DNA of 6,717 bases from Trebonia sp036509215 (GTDB lineage: Bacteria; Actinomycetota; Actinomycetes; Streptosporangiales; Streptosporangiaceae). The stretch covers positions 1 through 6,717 of the forward strand of contig DATCGA010000654.1 of assembly GCA_036509215.1 (NCBI GenBank). The letters run 5' to 3'. The notes beneath the pieces are model-generated. The model worked only from the letters and a program-made list of their open reading frames with translations, did not search any database and had not been told where the DNA came from. Made by a program: the position numbers and the translations under genes. This document shows, one piece after another, positions 1 through 6,052 of the stretch (the first letter of the stretch is position 1; each line of letters begins with the position of its first letter).

Positions 1-867
1 TTCGGCGACCCGCCGATCGCGGATCTGGCCGGGTACGGGGTGTCCGACGTGTACGCGGTCTCGGGCATCGACGGGTACGCGCCGCAGGCGTGGGCGCGGG
101 TCCTTGGCGCCCTGCTGAGCGAGTTGCCGCAGCACGCGCCGGGCGGTCCGGGTCACGCGGTGGTCGCCGCCGGGACCGAGCGCGGCAACGAGGTGCTCGC
201 CCATCTCGGGGCGATCACCGGGCTGCCGATGGCGGCCAACTGCACGGCGGCGACGGGTGGCGGCGACGGCGCGTTCGGGATCGTCCGGCAGCGATGGGCC
301 GGGCTGCTTCTGGAGGAGGCGGTGCTGGCGGGCCCGGCCGCGCTGCTGACCGTGGCGACCGACGCCGTCTCCCCGGCCCCGGCCGACAGGCCGGGCGCAG
401 CCGCCGTTCACCGGGTCGCGGCGTTGGTGGAGGATGCGGACCTGACGGTGCGCGCGGTCGAGACGCCGGCCGGCCCGGGCGGGGCGTCGCTGGCGACCGC
501 CCGGGTGGTGGTCGGCGGCGGCCGGGGCGTCGGCGGCGCCGACGGGTTCGGCCCCCTCGAGGAGCTGGCGGCGCTGCTCGGGGGCGTGGTCGGCGTCTCC
601 CGGGTGGTGACCTCCGAGGGCTGGCGGCCGCACACCCAGCAGGTCGGCCAGACCGGTACCAAGATCACCCCGGACCTGTACCTGGCCTGCGGGATCAGCG
701 GCGCCATCCAGCACTTCGCGGGCTGCTCGGGCGCCAAGACCATCATCGCGGTCAACACCGACCCGGCCGCCCCGATGATGACCCGGGCCGACTACGCCGT
801 CATCGGCGACCTCCACGCGGTCATCCCGGCCCTCGTAGAGGCCCTGCGCGCCCGGCAGGCGGGATAA
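1..867 (+). CDS. etfA: Electron transfer flavoprotein alpha subunit (5' truncated by window)
   Basis: This is the FAD-carrying alpha subunit of the soluble ETF heterodimer, which takes electrons from acyl-CoA and other flavin dehydrogenases and hands them to ETF:quinone oxidoreductase. The frame is open from base 1, so the gene begins upstream; a GTG at 40 is an internal valine, not a start. 288 codons are visible against about 320 in the family, so roughly 30-50 N-terminal residues are missing. Numbering from base 1, residues 1-160 are the variable alpha/beta N-terminal domain. The C-terminal FAD domain is textbook: GGGRG (Arg175), a GWRPH stretch, VGQTG (216-219), the signature CGISGAIQH ending at His238, then AVNTDPAAP (Asn252, Asp254) and the closing DYAVIGDL helix. 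These are the known FAD-contacting segments. The beta subunit is probably just upstream (inference). The stop lies 7 bases before the next gene, suggesting cotranscription. Assignment is very secure. Confidence 0.95.
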   Translation, partial: FGDPPIADLAGYGVSDVYAVSGIDGYAPQAWARVLGALLSELPQHAPGGPGHAVVAAGTERGNEVLAHLGAITGLPMAANCTAATGGGDGAFGIVRQRWAGLLLEEAVLAGPAALLTVATDAVSPAPADRPGAAAVHRVAALVEDADLTVRAVETPAGPGGASLATARVVVGGGRGVGGADGFGPLEELAALLGGVVGVSRVVTSEGWRPHTQQVGQTGTKITPDLYLACGISGAIQHFAGCSGAKTIIAVNTDPAAPMMTRADYAVIGDLHAVIPALVEALRARQAG

Positions 868-874
868 TCGGCTG

Positions 875-1636
875 GTGCGGTTTCATCGGGTGCAGGTGGT
901 GCGGAGGATGCCGCATCCCGGTCGGGGGTTCTCACAGGGCCTGCTGACCGAGGGAAGCACCGTCTGGGAGTCGGTCGGGCTCTACGGGCAGTCGGCCCTG
1001 CGCCGGTACGAGTTCGGCGCGGGCTCGGCGTCGGCCCAGTCGGAGTTGCCCGCCGAGCTCTTCGGCGAGGGGATCTGCCAGGTGGCGGACCGCATCTGGC
1101 AGCTCAGCTGGCAGGAGCGGGTGGCGCTGAGCTGGGATGCGGCGACGCTCGAGCTGCGGGAGCAGGTCCGCTACAACCGCGAGGGCTGGGGGATGTGCGC
1201 GGTCGGCCAGAGCCCGCCCGGCGGGCCGGCCCCGCTCCCGGACGTGGTAACCAGCGACGGGACAAGCGAGCTGGTGCGCAGGGACCCGCTGACGCTCGAG
1301 CCGCGCGAGGTCCTGCACGTCCGCTGCAACGGCCGGCGGGTGCCCGGGCTGAACGACCTGACCTGGGCCGGCGGCCTGGTCTGGGCCAACGTCGCCGGGA
1401 CCGACTTCCTGGCCGGCATCGACCTCGAAAGCTGCGAGGTCACGGACGTGGTGGACGCCCGCGCGGCGGGCGAGCGGCACTGGGGCGACCCGCAGGCGAT
1501 CATGAACGGCATCGCCGCCGTCGCCACCCCGGGCGAGTTCCTGCTCACCGGGAAGGGATGGCGCTCGATCCGGCAAGTGAGCCTGGTCCCCGATCGCGAT
1601 CGGGGCCACGTCGAACGCCTGCTGGCCGGGCGATAA
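875..1636 (+). CDS. Glutaminyl-peptide cyclotransferase (plant/bacterial type)
   Basis: The family (PF05096, five-bladed beta-propeller) converts N-terminal glutamine of peptides, or free glutamine, to pyroglutamate with release of ammonia. The 253-residue protein shows the family motifs in order: MPHPGRGFSQGL (12-23), WESVGLYGQSALR (31-43), FGEGI (63-67), QLSW (76-79), EGWGM (103-107), TSDG (126-129), LNDL (159-162), NGIA (211-214) and TGKGW (225-229). The residues reported as essential in papaya QC (Glu, Asn, Lys) correspond to Glu32, Asn160 and Lys227, so activity is expected. The usual LNELE reads LNDLT here, and about seven extra residues (112-122) precede TSDG. The GTG at 875 is the most upstream start available in this frame and begins just before the conserved part, so there is no signal peptide; relatives are often secreted. 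The ribosome site is poor. It lies 7 bases after etfA and is probably on the same transcript. Natural substrate unknown. Confidence 0.9.
   Translation: MRFHRVQVVRRMPHPGRGFSQGLLTEGSTVWESVGLYGQSALRRYEFGAGSASAQSELPAELFGEGICQVADRIWQLSWQERVALSWDAATLELREQVRYNREGWGMCAVGQSPPGGPAPLPDVVTSDGTSELVRRDPLTLEPREVLHVRCNGRRVPGLNDLTWAGGLVWANVAGTDFLAGIDLESCEVTDVVDARAAGERHWGDPQAIMNGIAAVATPGEFLLTGKGWRSIRQVSLVPDRDRGHVERLLAGR
1588..1605. repeat. 18-bp perfect palindrome inside the cyclotransferase gene
   Basis: The bases read CCCCGATCG followed by its exact reverse complement CGATCGGGG, with no central spacer. It sits about 30 bases before the stop codon of the cyclotransferase and encodes part of a VPDRDRG stretch. 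It contains two PvuI-type CGATCG sites and a central TCGCGA. It could be a protein-binding site, a 3'-end RNA fold, or a by-product of repeated Asp-Arg codons. Confidence 0.7.
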
Positions 1637-1758
1637 AGATTTGGCTAAATCCACCACGATGTCGGTTTTCCGTGTTCAATTCGCGATTAAATCTGTTTTC
1701 TTACGGTGAGCGAGCCGGTTACACAGACCCGAGGTGGCGTAGTCCGACGCTGTTTTAC
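1637..1758 (+). promoter_or_regulatory. AT-rich leader upstream of the small membrane protein
   Basis: Bases 1637-1706 fall to roughly 40% G+C, far below the flanking genes, and no convincing gene lies here. The best promoter-like element I can see is a TTAAAT at 1687-1692 (as -10), but no good -35 lies 16-18 bases upstream. The drop in GC just after a stop codon suggests a promoter or 5' leader for the downstream gene. No clear terminator for the cyclotransferase is visible in it. Confidence 0.3.
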
Positions 1759-2040
1759 GTGTACATCTTTTTCCTCATTGCCAGCGGCGTGATGATGATT
1801 GCCATGGGCAGCCTCAGACTGCCGTACGCCAGGCGGAGCCGGGTGATGAACTTCGTCGTCGGGGCGGCCTTTCTGATTTACGGCCTCTACCTGCTGCTGT
1901 TCTTCTCGTCCGGGCACTACTTCCTGTTCTTGTACGCCTTCGCGGTGCCGGTCCTGCTGGCCGTGCGGTTCTTCCGCGATCGCTCGGCGTATCGCGCGCG
2001 GTCAGCGCACTCGGCGTCCCAGCCGGCATCCGGATTCTGA
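1759..2040 (+). CDS. Small three-helix membrane protein, function unknown
   Basis: From the GTG at 1759 this gives 93 residues with three hydrophobic segments: about 2-19 (YIFFLIASGVMMIAMG), 32-52 (NFVVGAAFLIYGLYLLLFF) and 55-74 (YFLFLYAFAVPVLLAV). A charged, serine-rich tail follows. Between helices 1 and 2 the loop is basic (YARRSR), so by the positive-inside rule it is likely cytoplasmic. The pattern of a G-A-x-F-L-x-Y-G-x-Y-L helix, then a short loop and a YAF..P helix, resembles small conserved actinobacterial membrane proteins I have seen without a named function; no family name is claimed. The start is uncertain: an in-frame GTG at 1672 would give 122 residues but adds a non-protein-like, AT-rich head, while the ATGs at 1792, 1795 and 1804 would cut helix 1. 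No start has a good ribosome site. Codon choice after 1759 is consistent with a real gene. Confidence 0.65.
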   Translation: MYIFFLIASGVMMIAMGSLRLPYARRSRVMNFVVGAAFLIYGLYLLLFFSSGHYFLFLYAFAVPVLLAVRFFRDRSAYRARSAHSASQPASGF

Positions 2041-2058
2041 CGCTTAGGTAATGGAATT

Positions 2059-2111
2059 CCGGCCTGGCCGGCGAAGCGGGCGCTCGCGGTATCCGCCGTC
2101 GGCCAGGCCGG
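2059..2111. terminator. Long GC-rich hairpin between convergent genes
   Basis: CCGGCCTGGCCG (2059-2070) pairs perfectly with CGGCCAGGCCGG (2100-2111). Pairing continues inward at 2071-2073 with 2097-2099 (one G-T pair) and, after a two-base bulge, 2076-2079 with 2093-2096, leaving a loop of about 13 bases. There is no T-tract. Its place, 18 bases after the stop of the + gene and beyond the stop of the - gene at 2162, suits a two-way transcription stop of the U-less kind often seen in actinomycetes (inference). Confidence 0.55.
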
Positions 2112-2161
2112 CCAGCCGCTCGAACGGATTCCAGGCGCCGACGTCACCAGATAGCAGTGGC

Positions 2162-3391
2162 TCATCCAAAGCACTGCCCGTCCCCCCGGTAGGTGGGAAC
2201 GCTGACGGCGTCCGGCTCGCCCGGGCTTATCAGGTGGTAGCGGGTGAGCCGCTCCGCCAGCTCGCCGCCCTTGGCGTGCCGCATCCAGACCCGGTCCCCG
2301 ATCCTGAGCCCGTCGGCGGCGGTGCCGAGCACCGGGGTCTGCACCTCGCCGGCGCCCTCGGTCTTGGTCAGTCGCAGTCCGGCGGGCCAGAACGGCGACG
2401 GCAGCCGGTCCGGCGTCCCGGTCCCCGACGCCACGTAGCCGCCGCTGAAGAGGGTGGCCACTCCCGCCTTGGGCCGCCGCACCACCGGCAGCGCGTACAG
2501 CAGGGCGGGCTGGGGGTGGAACTTCGCGTACGCGTCGAACAGGGTGGGGGCGACCAGGCCGGAGCCCGCGGCCAGCTCGGTGACCGACTTGTCGGCCGAG
2601 GTGGACTCGAGCGAGCCGGTGCCGCCCCCGTTGACGAACTCGAGCGGGGCGATCGCCCGAATGCGGCGGACGACCTCCGTCCGCCGCTCGTTCAGCTCGG
2701 CCGACGAGCGGGCCTGCATCGCCTGCACGAGCGCGGCCCGGACCGGCCGGCCGGGCGGCGCGTCGCCCAGGCCGGCGATCTGCCCCTCGTAGCCGAGCAC
2801 GCCGACCAGGGCGAAGCCCGGGCGGTTGAGCACGGTCTGGGCGAACAGCGCCGCCTCGGCGGGCGAGCGCAGCGGCGACCGCCACGTCCCGATCTGCACC
2901 ACCGGGCCGCGGGGAAGCGGACGCCAGGACATGTCGAGGTCGAGGCAGACCCGGATCTGCGGGTGGCCCGGGCCGACCGTTGCGTCGATGAAGTCCAGGT
3001 GGGCGGCCGAGTCGATGGTCACCGTGATGTGCTCGCGCGCGGCCTCGTCGGCGGCCAGCGCCCGCAGCGCCGCCCGGTCCGCGGTCGGGTACGCCACCAG
3101 CAGGTCATCGCTGAGGCCGATGGAGTGCAGCCAGATCGCCTCGGCCAGCGAGTAGCACATAACGCCCCGGTATCCTGGCTGGGCCAGGGCGCGCTCGATC
3201 AGGTGGCGGCAGCGCAGCGACTTGCTCACCACCCGGATGGGCACCCCGCCGGACCGTCGCACCAGGTCGCGCGCGTTACTGTCGAACGCGGCCAGATCCA
3301 CCACGGCGAACGGCGGGTCAAGGTCGGCGGTGGCCTGGTCGTACCGGGCATACCGGTCTTGTACGTCCGTTCCGGCGATCAAGTCAGACAT
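2162..3391 (-). CDS. PLP fold-type III enzyme, amino acid deaminase/aldolase-like (D-serine dehydratase/D-threonine aldolase group)
   Basis: 409 residues forming the alanine-racemase-type TIM barrel followed by a C-terminal beta domain. Visible landmarks are AVVDLAAFDSNA (29-40) and the PLP Schiff-base lysine in RVVSKSLRC (Lys57). A glycine-rich phosphate-binding turn follows at VNGGGTGS (253-260), then RHAKGGEL (371-378), and the end reads VPTYRGDGQCFG. This layout matches the uncharacterised actinobacterial DSD/D-TA-like subgroup usually labelled amino acid deaminase/aldolase (conserved-domain group cd06813, from memory). Characterised relatives cleave D-serine to pyruvate and ammonia or D-threonine to glycine and acetaldehyde; the substrate here is unknown. 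Those relatives bind a metal through His-x-Cys or His-x-Asp near the C-terminus; here the similar spot appears to read His372-Ala-Lys374. The ATG start has no clear ribosome site and may be used on a very short leader. It is divergent from the lactone oxidase. Confidence 0.88.
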   Translation of the reverse strand: MSDLIAGTDVQDRYARYDQATADLDPPFAVVDLAAFDSNARDLVRRSGGVPIRVVSKSLRCRHLIERALAQPGYRGVMCYSLAEAIWLHSIGLSDDLLVAYPTADRAALRALAADEAAREHITVTIDSAAHLDFIDATVGPGHPQIRVCLDLDMSWRPLPRGPVVQIGTWRSPLRSPAEAALFAQTVLNRPGFALVGVLGYEGQIAGLGDAPPGRPVRAALVQAMQARSSAELNERRTEVVRRIRAIAPLEFVNGGGTGSLESTSADKSVTELAAGSGLVAPTLFDAYAKFHPQPALLYALPVVRRPKAGVATLFSGGYVASGTGTPDRLPSPFWPAGLRLTKTEGAGEVQTPVLGTAADGLRIGDRVWMRHAKGGELAERLTRYHLISPGEPDAVSVPTYRGDGQCFG

Positions 3392-3461
3392 AGCGGCACA
3401 CTAACGGGTCGGCGTCGGCAATTGATCAACGGGTCCGACAAAAACTTAGAAGAGTAGGCGA
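3392..3461. promoter_or_regulatory. Divergent promoter region with paired direct repeats and a palindrome
   Basis: These 70 bases must carry promoters for both the PLP enzyme and the lactone oxidase. An 8-base direct repeat AACGGGTC occurs at 3403-3410 and 3428-3435, spaced 25 bases start to start. A perfect palindrome TTGATCAA sits at 3422-3429, overlapping the second copy by two bases. A weak + strand promoter could be TTGATC (3422-3427) with ACTTAG 16 bases on. The + gene has a purine-rich stretch (AGAAGAG, 3447-3453) ahead of its ATG. Operator function is inferred from layout only. Confidence 0.4.
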
Positions 3462-4805
3462 ATGACCTGGCATAACTGGGCGGGTACGGCAAGCGCCGAC
3501 CCGGCACGTCGGTACTGGCCGCGCTCCACCGAGGAGATCTCCGACGCGATTAAGGACGCCGCCGGCGGCGGGCTCACGGTGCGGGCGCTCGGCGGCGGGC
3601 ACTCGTTCACCCCGGCCGCGGCGACCTCGGGCGCGGCCCTCGACCTGTCGGGCTGGACCGGGATCGTCGGCGCGGACCTGTCGTCCGGGCTGATCACGGC
3701 GCGGTCGGGCACCACGATCCGGGAGCTGAACCGGGCGCTCGACTCGCTCGGCCTGGCCATGCCGAACCTCGGCGACATCGACGCGCAGACGATCTCCGGC
3801 GCGATCTCGACCGGGACCCACGGCACCGGGGCGGGCCTGGGCGGGATCGCCACCCAGGTCGCCGCGCTCGAGCTGGTGCTGGCCGACGGATCCGTCGTCT
3901 CCTGCTCCGCCGAGCAGCGCCCCGATCTGTTCAACGCCGCCCGGGTGTCCGTCGGCGCCCTCGGCGTCATCTCGACCGTGACCCTGCAGTGCGTGCCGGC
4001 CTTCACGCTGGCCGCCCACGAGGCGCCGATGCACGTGGACCAGGTGCTGGCGCGGTTCGACGAGTTCGCGGCGGGCAACGACCACTTCGAGTTCTACTGG
4101 TTCCCGTACGGCGCCAACGCGCTGCTCAAGCAGAACAACAGGACCGGCCCGGCCGGCGCCGGGCCGGCCCCCGGCGTCGTCGTCGCCGGCGGCGGGGCCG
4201 AGATTCCGTCGCCGATGCCGGCCTGGCGGCGGTTCCTCGAGTACGAGGTGATGGAGAACGCGGCCTTCGGCGCGCTCTGCCGCACCGGGCGCGCGGTGCC
4301 CCGGCTGATCAAGCCGCTCAACCGGCTCGCGTCCGCGACGCTGTCCACCCGCCGGTACTCGGCGCCGTCGCACGAGGTGTTCGTGACGCCGCGCCGGGTC
4401 CGGTTCGTCGAGTCGGAGTACGCGGTTCCCCGGGAGTCCGTGCACGAGGTGCTGGGCCAGCTCCGGGCGGGCGTGCCCCGCCTCGCCCATCCGGTGATGT
4501 TCCCGGTCGAGATCCGGGTCGCCGCCGCCGACGACATCTGGCTGTCGACCGCGTACGGCCGCGAGAGCGCCTACGTGGCCATCCACCAGTACACGGGACT
4601 GCCCTACCAGGAGTACTTCCGGCTCTTCGAGTCGATCGCGGCCGACGTCGGCGGACGGCCGCACTGGGGCAAGATGCACACCCGCGACGCCGCCTACCTG
4701 GGCGAGGCCTACCCCCGGTTCGCCGACTTCCTGCGCATCCGCGACGAGCTGGACCCGGACCGCCGCTTCGCCAACCCCTACCTAGAGCAGGTCTTCGGAC
4801 CGTGA
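3462..4805 (+). CDS. FAD-dependent sugar-lactone/polyol oxidase (D-arabinono-1,4-lactone oxidase family)
   Basis: A 447-residue VAO-type flavoenzyme that should oxidise an aldonolactone or polyol, either to O2 or to another acceptor. Residues 10-150 are the FAD-binding PCMH domain, with RALGGGHSFTP (His47 at the position that carries covalent FAD in alditol oxidase and gulonolactone oxidase), ITARSGTTIREL (78-89) and SGAISTGTHGTG (112-123). Residues 180-447 are the ALO C-terminal domain (PF04030). Substrate-pocket residues known from S. coelicolor alditol oxidase appear to be matched by Glu350 and Arg352 (VEIRVAA), His375 (AIHQY) and Lys404 (HWGKMHT). The end DPDRRFANPYLEQVFG is typical of the family. 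Start ATG follows a purine-rich stretch; length is normal. There is no signal peptide, so it is cytoplasmic. D-arabinono-lactone, L-gulono-lactone and alditol activity cannot be told apart here. It is divergent from the PLP enzyme and convergent with the propeller gene. Confidence 0.9.
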   Translation: MTWHNWAGTASADPARRYWPRSTEEISDAIKDAAGGGLTVRALGGGHSFTPAAATSGAALDLSGWTGIVGADLSSGLITARSGTTIRELNRALDSLGLAMPNLGDIDAQTISGAISTGTHGTGAGLGGIATQVAALELVLADGSVVSCSAEQRPDLFNAARVSVGALGVISTVTLQCVPAFTLAAHEAPMHVDQVLARFDEFAAGNDHFEFYWFPYGANALLKQNNRTGPAGAGPAPGVVVAGGGAEIPSPMPAWRRFLEYEVMENAAFGALCRTGRAVPRLIKPLNRLASATLSTRRYSAPSHEVFVTPRRVRFVESEYAVPRESVHEVLGQLRAGVPRLAHPVMFPVEIRVAAADDIWLSTAYGRESAYVAIHQYTGLPYQEYFRLFESIAADVGGRPHWGKMHTRDAAYLGEAYPRFADFLRIRDELDPDRRFANPYLEQVFGP

Positions 4806-4820
4806 GTCATCCAGGGTCCG
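4796..4820. terminator. Small hairpin spanning the lactone oxidase stop codon
   Basis: CGGACC (4796-4801) pairs with GGTCCG (4815-4820) around a 13-base loop that contains the TGA stop. No T-tract follows. It may help end transcription together with the next hairpin. Confidence 0.3.
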
Positions 4821-4835
4821 TTCGATAGGAAGGTT

Positions 4836-4854
4836 CTGGGCTTGTCCCGGTTTT
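4836..4854 (+). terminator. Candidate weak intrinsic terminator of the lactone oxidase gene
   Basis: CTGGG (4836-4840) can pair with CCCGG (4846-4850), including one G-T pair, around a five-base loop, and is followed directly by TTTT (4851-4854). The stem is short. It lies in the 53-base gap between two convergent stop codons, where a terminator is expected. Confidence 0.4.
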
Positions 4855-4858
4855 GCCT

Positions 4859-6052
4859 TCACGGCCCGTACTTGATGATCACGCCGTAGCTGCCCTTGCT
4901 GGTGCGGCCGGTGGCGGTGCCCCAGACCGAGTGCGTGCCCGGGATCCAGGCCAGGGACTCGGGCTGCTGGCCCCAGATGCCGGCCGGCGGGCTGACCTCG
5001 TTCCAGCGGCCGCCGGCCAGGTGGTAGAAGAGGTTGAAGCCGCCCGGGTTCTCGTCCACGCCGGTCGCCCACAGGCCGCCTGAGCCGTCCGGCGCGACCG
5101 ACCCGACGATGCCGGCCGGGCTGCCCGGGCCGGCCCGCCGCCACGACGTGCCGTTCCAGCGCAGCTGGCCGACTTCGGCCGGGTGACCGGGGGCGCGGAC
5201 CGTCCGCCACACCCAGGCGCTGCTCGGCCCGGTGGCGGTCAGGTCGGCGAAGCTCCCCGGCCGGCTCCCGGCCGCGCCGGGGATCTTGTCGCCGGTCCAC
5301 CCGCTGCCGTTCCAGTGCCAGGCCACGTTCCCGTGCAGGGCCCAGATGTCGTCGGGGCCGACCGCGCTCACCTCGTCCGGCGCGGCCGGCAGCCGCACCT
5401 TCGCCCACGTGCGGCCGTTGTAGTGGGCGGCGTAGGCGGCCGCGTCGAGGCCGAAGACCCAGACGTCGTCCGGGCCGAACACCGCCGCGCTGACGCTCAG
5501 CCCGCCGCCGCCCGACTGCCGCTGCAGCACCCAGGAAGGGATCGGCCGGAGCGTCCAGCGGCCGTCGGCGAAGTGCAGCGCACGGGTCGCGCTGCGGGAG
5601 CTGAACAGCCAGAAGTCGGACGACGAGTCGCCCCCGAAGGCGACCGCCGACCGCGCGTAGCCGGTCAGCGCGGCCGGCAGCGGCACCCGCGACCAGCGGT
5701 TCCCGACCAGTCGCTCGACGGCGGTGAAGGCCGTCCCGGTCCAGACCGACCAGGCGCCGACGGCCGAGCCTGCGCTCACCGTGCCGGTCACGGCCTCGTT
5801 GTACGGGCCGATGGCGGCGACCACCCGCCAGCCCGGAGTCTTCGCCGGCGCTGCCTGGCCCGCGACGACCGCCCTGGCCTCGATCGCGGCCTGGTTGGCG
5901 TCCGGCCGCGCGGGGACCGGCCGTCCGGCGATCACCCCGACCGCGGCGGTGGCGAGCAGCGCTGTGGCGAGCACGGCGGGCGCCAGCAGAGTGCGCTGAG
6001 CGGAGGGCCTGCGACGGCTGGGGGACCTGGCAGTTCGCATCAGCGGCTCCAT
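4859..6052 (-). CDS. Exported or membrane-anchored seven-bladed beta-propeller-like protein
   Basis: 397 residues. Residues 5-21 are rich in Arg, then 22-43 form one hydrophobic segment (LLAPAVLATALLATAAVGVIAG): an uncleaved anchor or a Sec signal peptide. There is no twin-arginine motif of the classical kind and no lipobox. After a 30-residue linker come repeats of about 40-50 residues. Each has a D-x-W strand (Trp104, 148, 198, 237, 280, 328, 377) followed by a hydrophobic strand and a Y/W-N-G-x-x-W turn (Trp120, 166, 216, 252, 304, 350). The seventh repeat lacks its second Trp; N-terminal GWRVV (Trp75) would supply it, closing the ring. Seven blades is my reading. No enzyme motif is visible; such propellers usually bind proteins or glycans. 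The annotated ATG has GGAG only 2 bases away; the ATG at 6040 (Met5) has GGAG 6 bases upstream and may be the true start. No named family recognised. Confidence 0.8.
   Translation of the reverse strand: MEPLMRTARSPSRRRPSAQRTLLAPAVLATALLATAAVGVIAGRPVPARPDANQAAIEARAVVAGQAAPAKTPGWRVVAAIGPYNEAVTGTVSAGSAVGAWSVWTGTAFTAVERLVGNRWSRVPLPAALTGYARSAVAFGGDSSSDFWLFSSRSATRALHFADGRWTLRPIPSWVLQRQSGGGGLSVSAAVFGPDDVWVFGLDAAAYAAHYNGRTWAKVRLPAAPDEVSAVGPDDIWALHGNVAWHWNGSGWTGDKIPGAAGSRPGSFADLTATGPSSAWVWRTVRAPGHPAEVGQLRWNGTSWRRAGPGSPAGIVGSVAPDGSGGLWATGVDENPGGFNLFYHLAGGRWNEVSPPAGIWGQQPESLAWIPGTHSVWGTATGRTSKGSYGVIIKYGP

Noticed and set aside
90..947. Long open frame overlapping etfA on the + strand
   Set aside because: Its protein is almost all Arg, Gly, Ala and Pro, the usual shadow of a GC-rich gene, and the overlapped frame has a clear ETF alpha signature.
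1195..1758. Possible upstream extension of the small membrane protein from a start at 1195
   Set aside because: This part is the arginine-rich shadow of the cyclotransferase; only the 3' end of the frame looks like protein.
1672..1758. GTG at 1672 as start of the small membrane protein
   Set aside because: It adds 29 residues of AT-rich, non-conserved-looking sequence without a ribosome site; kept only as an alternative.
1917..2885. Long minus-strand frame across the small membrane gene and the PLP gene
   Set aside because: Low-complexity Arg/Gly/Ala composition and it crosses two well-supported genes; a shadow.
2051..3457. 468-codon + strand frame opposite the PLP enzyme
   Set aside because: It is the antisense shadow of a gene with clear PLP motifs and has no recognisable domain.
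3426..4679. 417-codon minus-strand frame opposite the lactone oxidase
   Set aside because: Antisense shadow; the + strand protein carries full FAD and ALO motifs.
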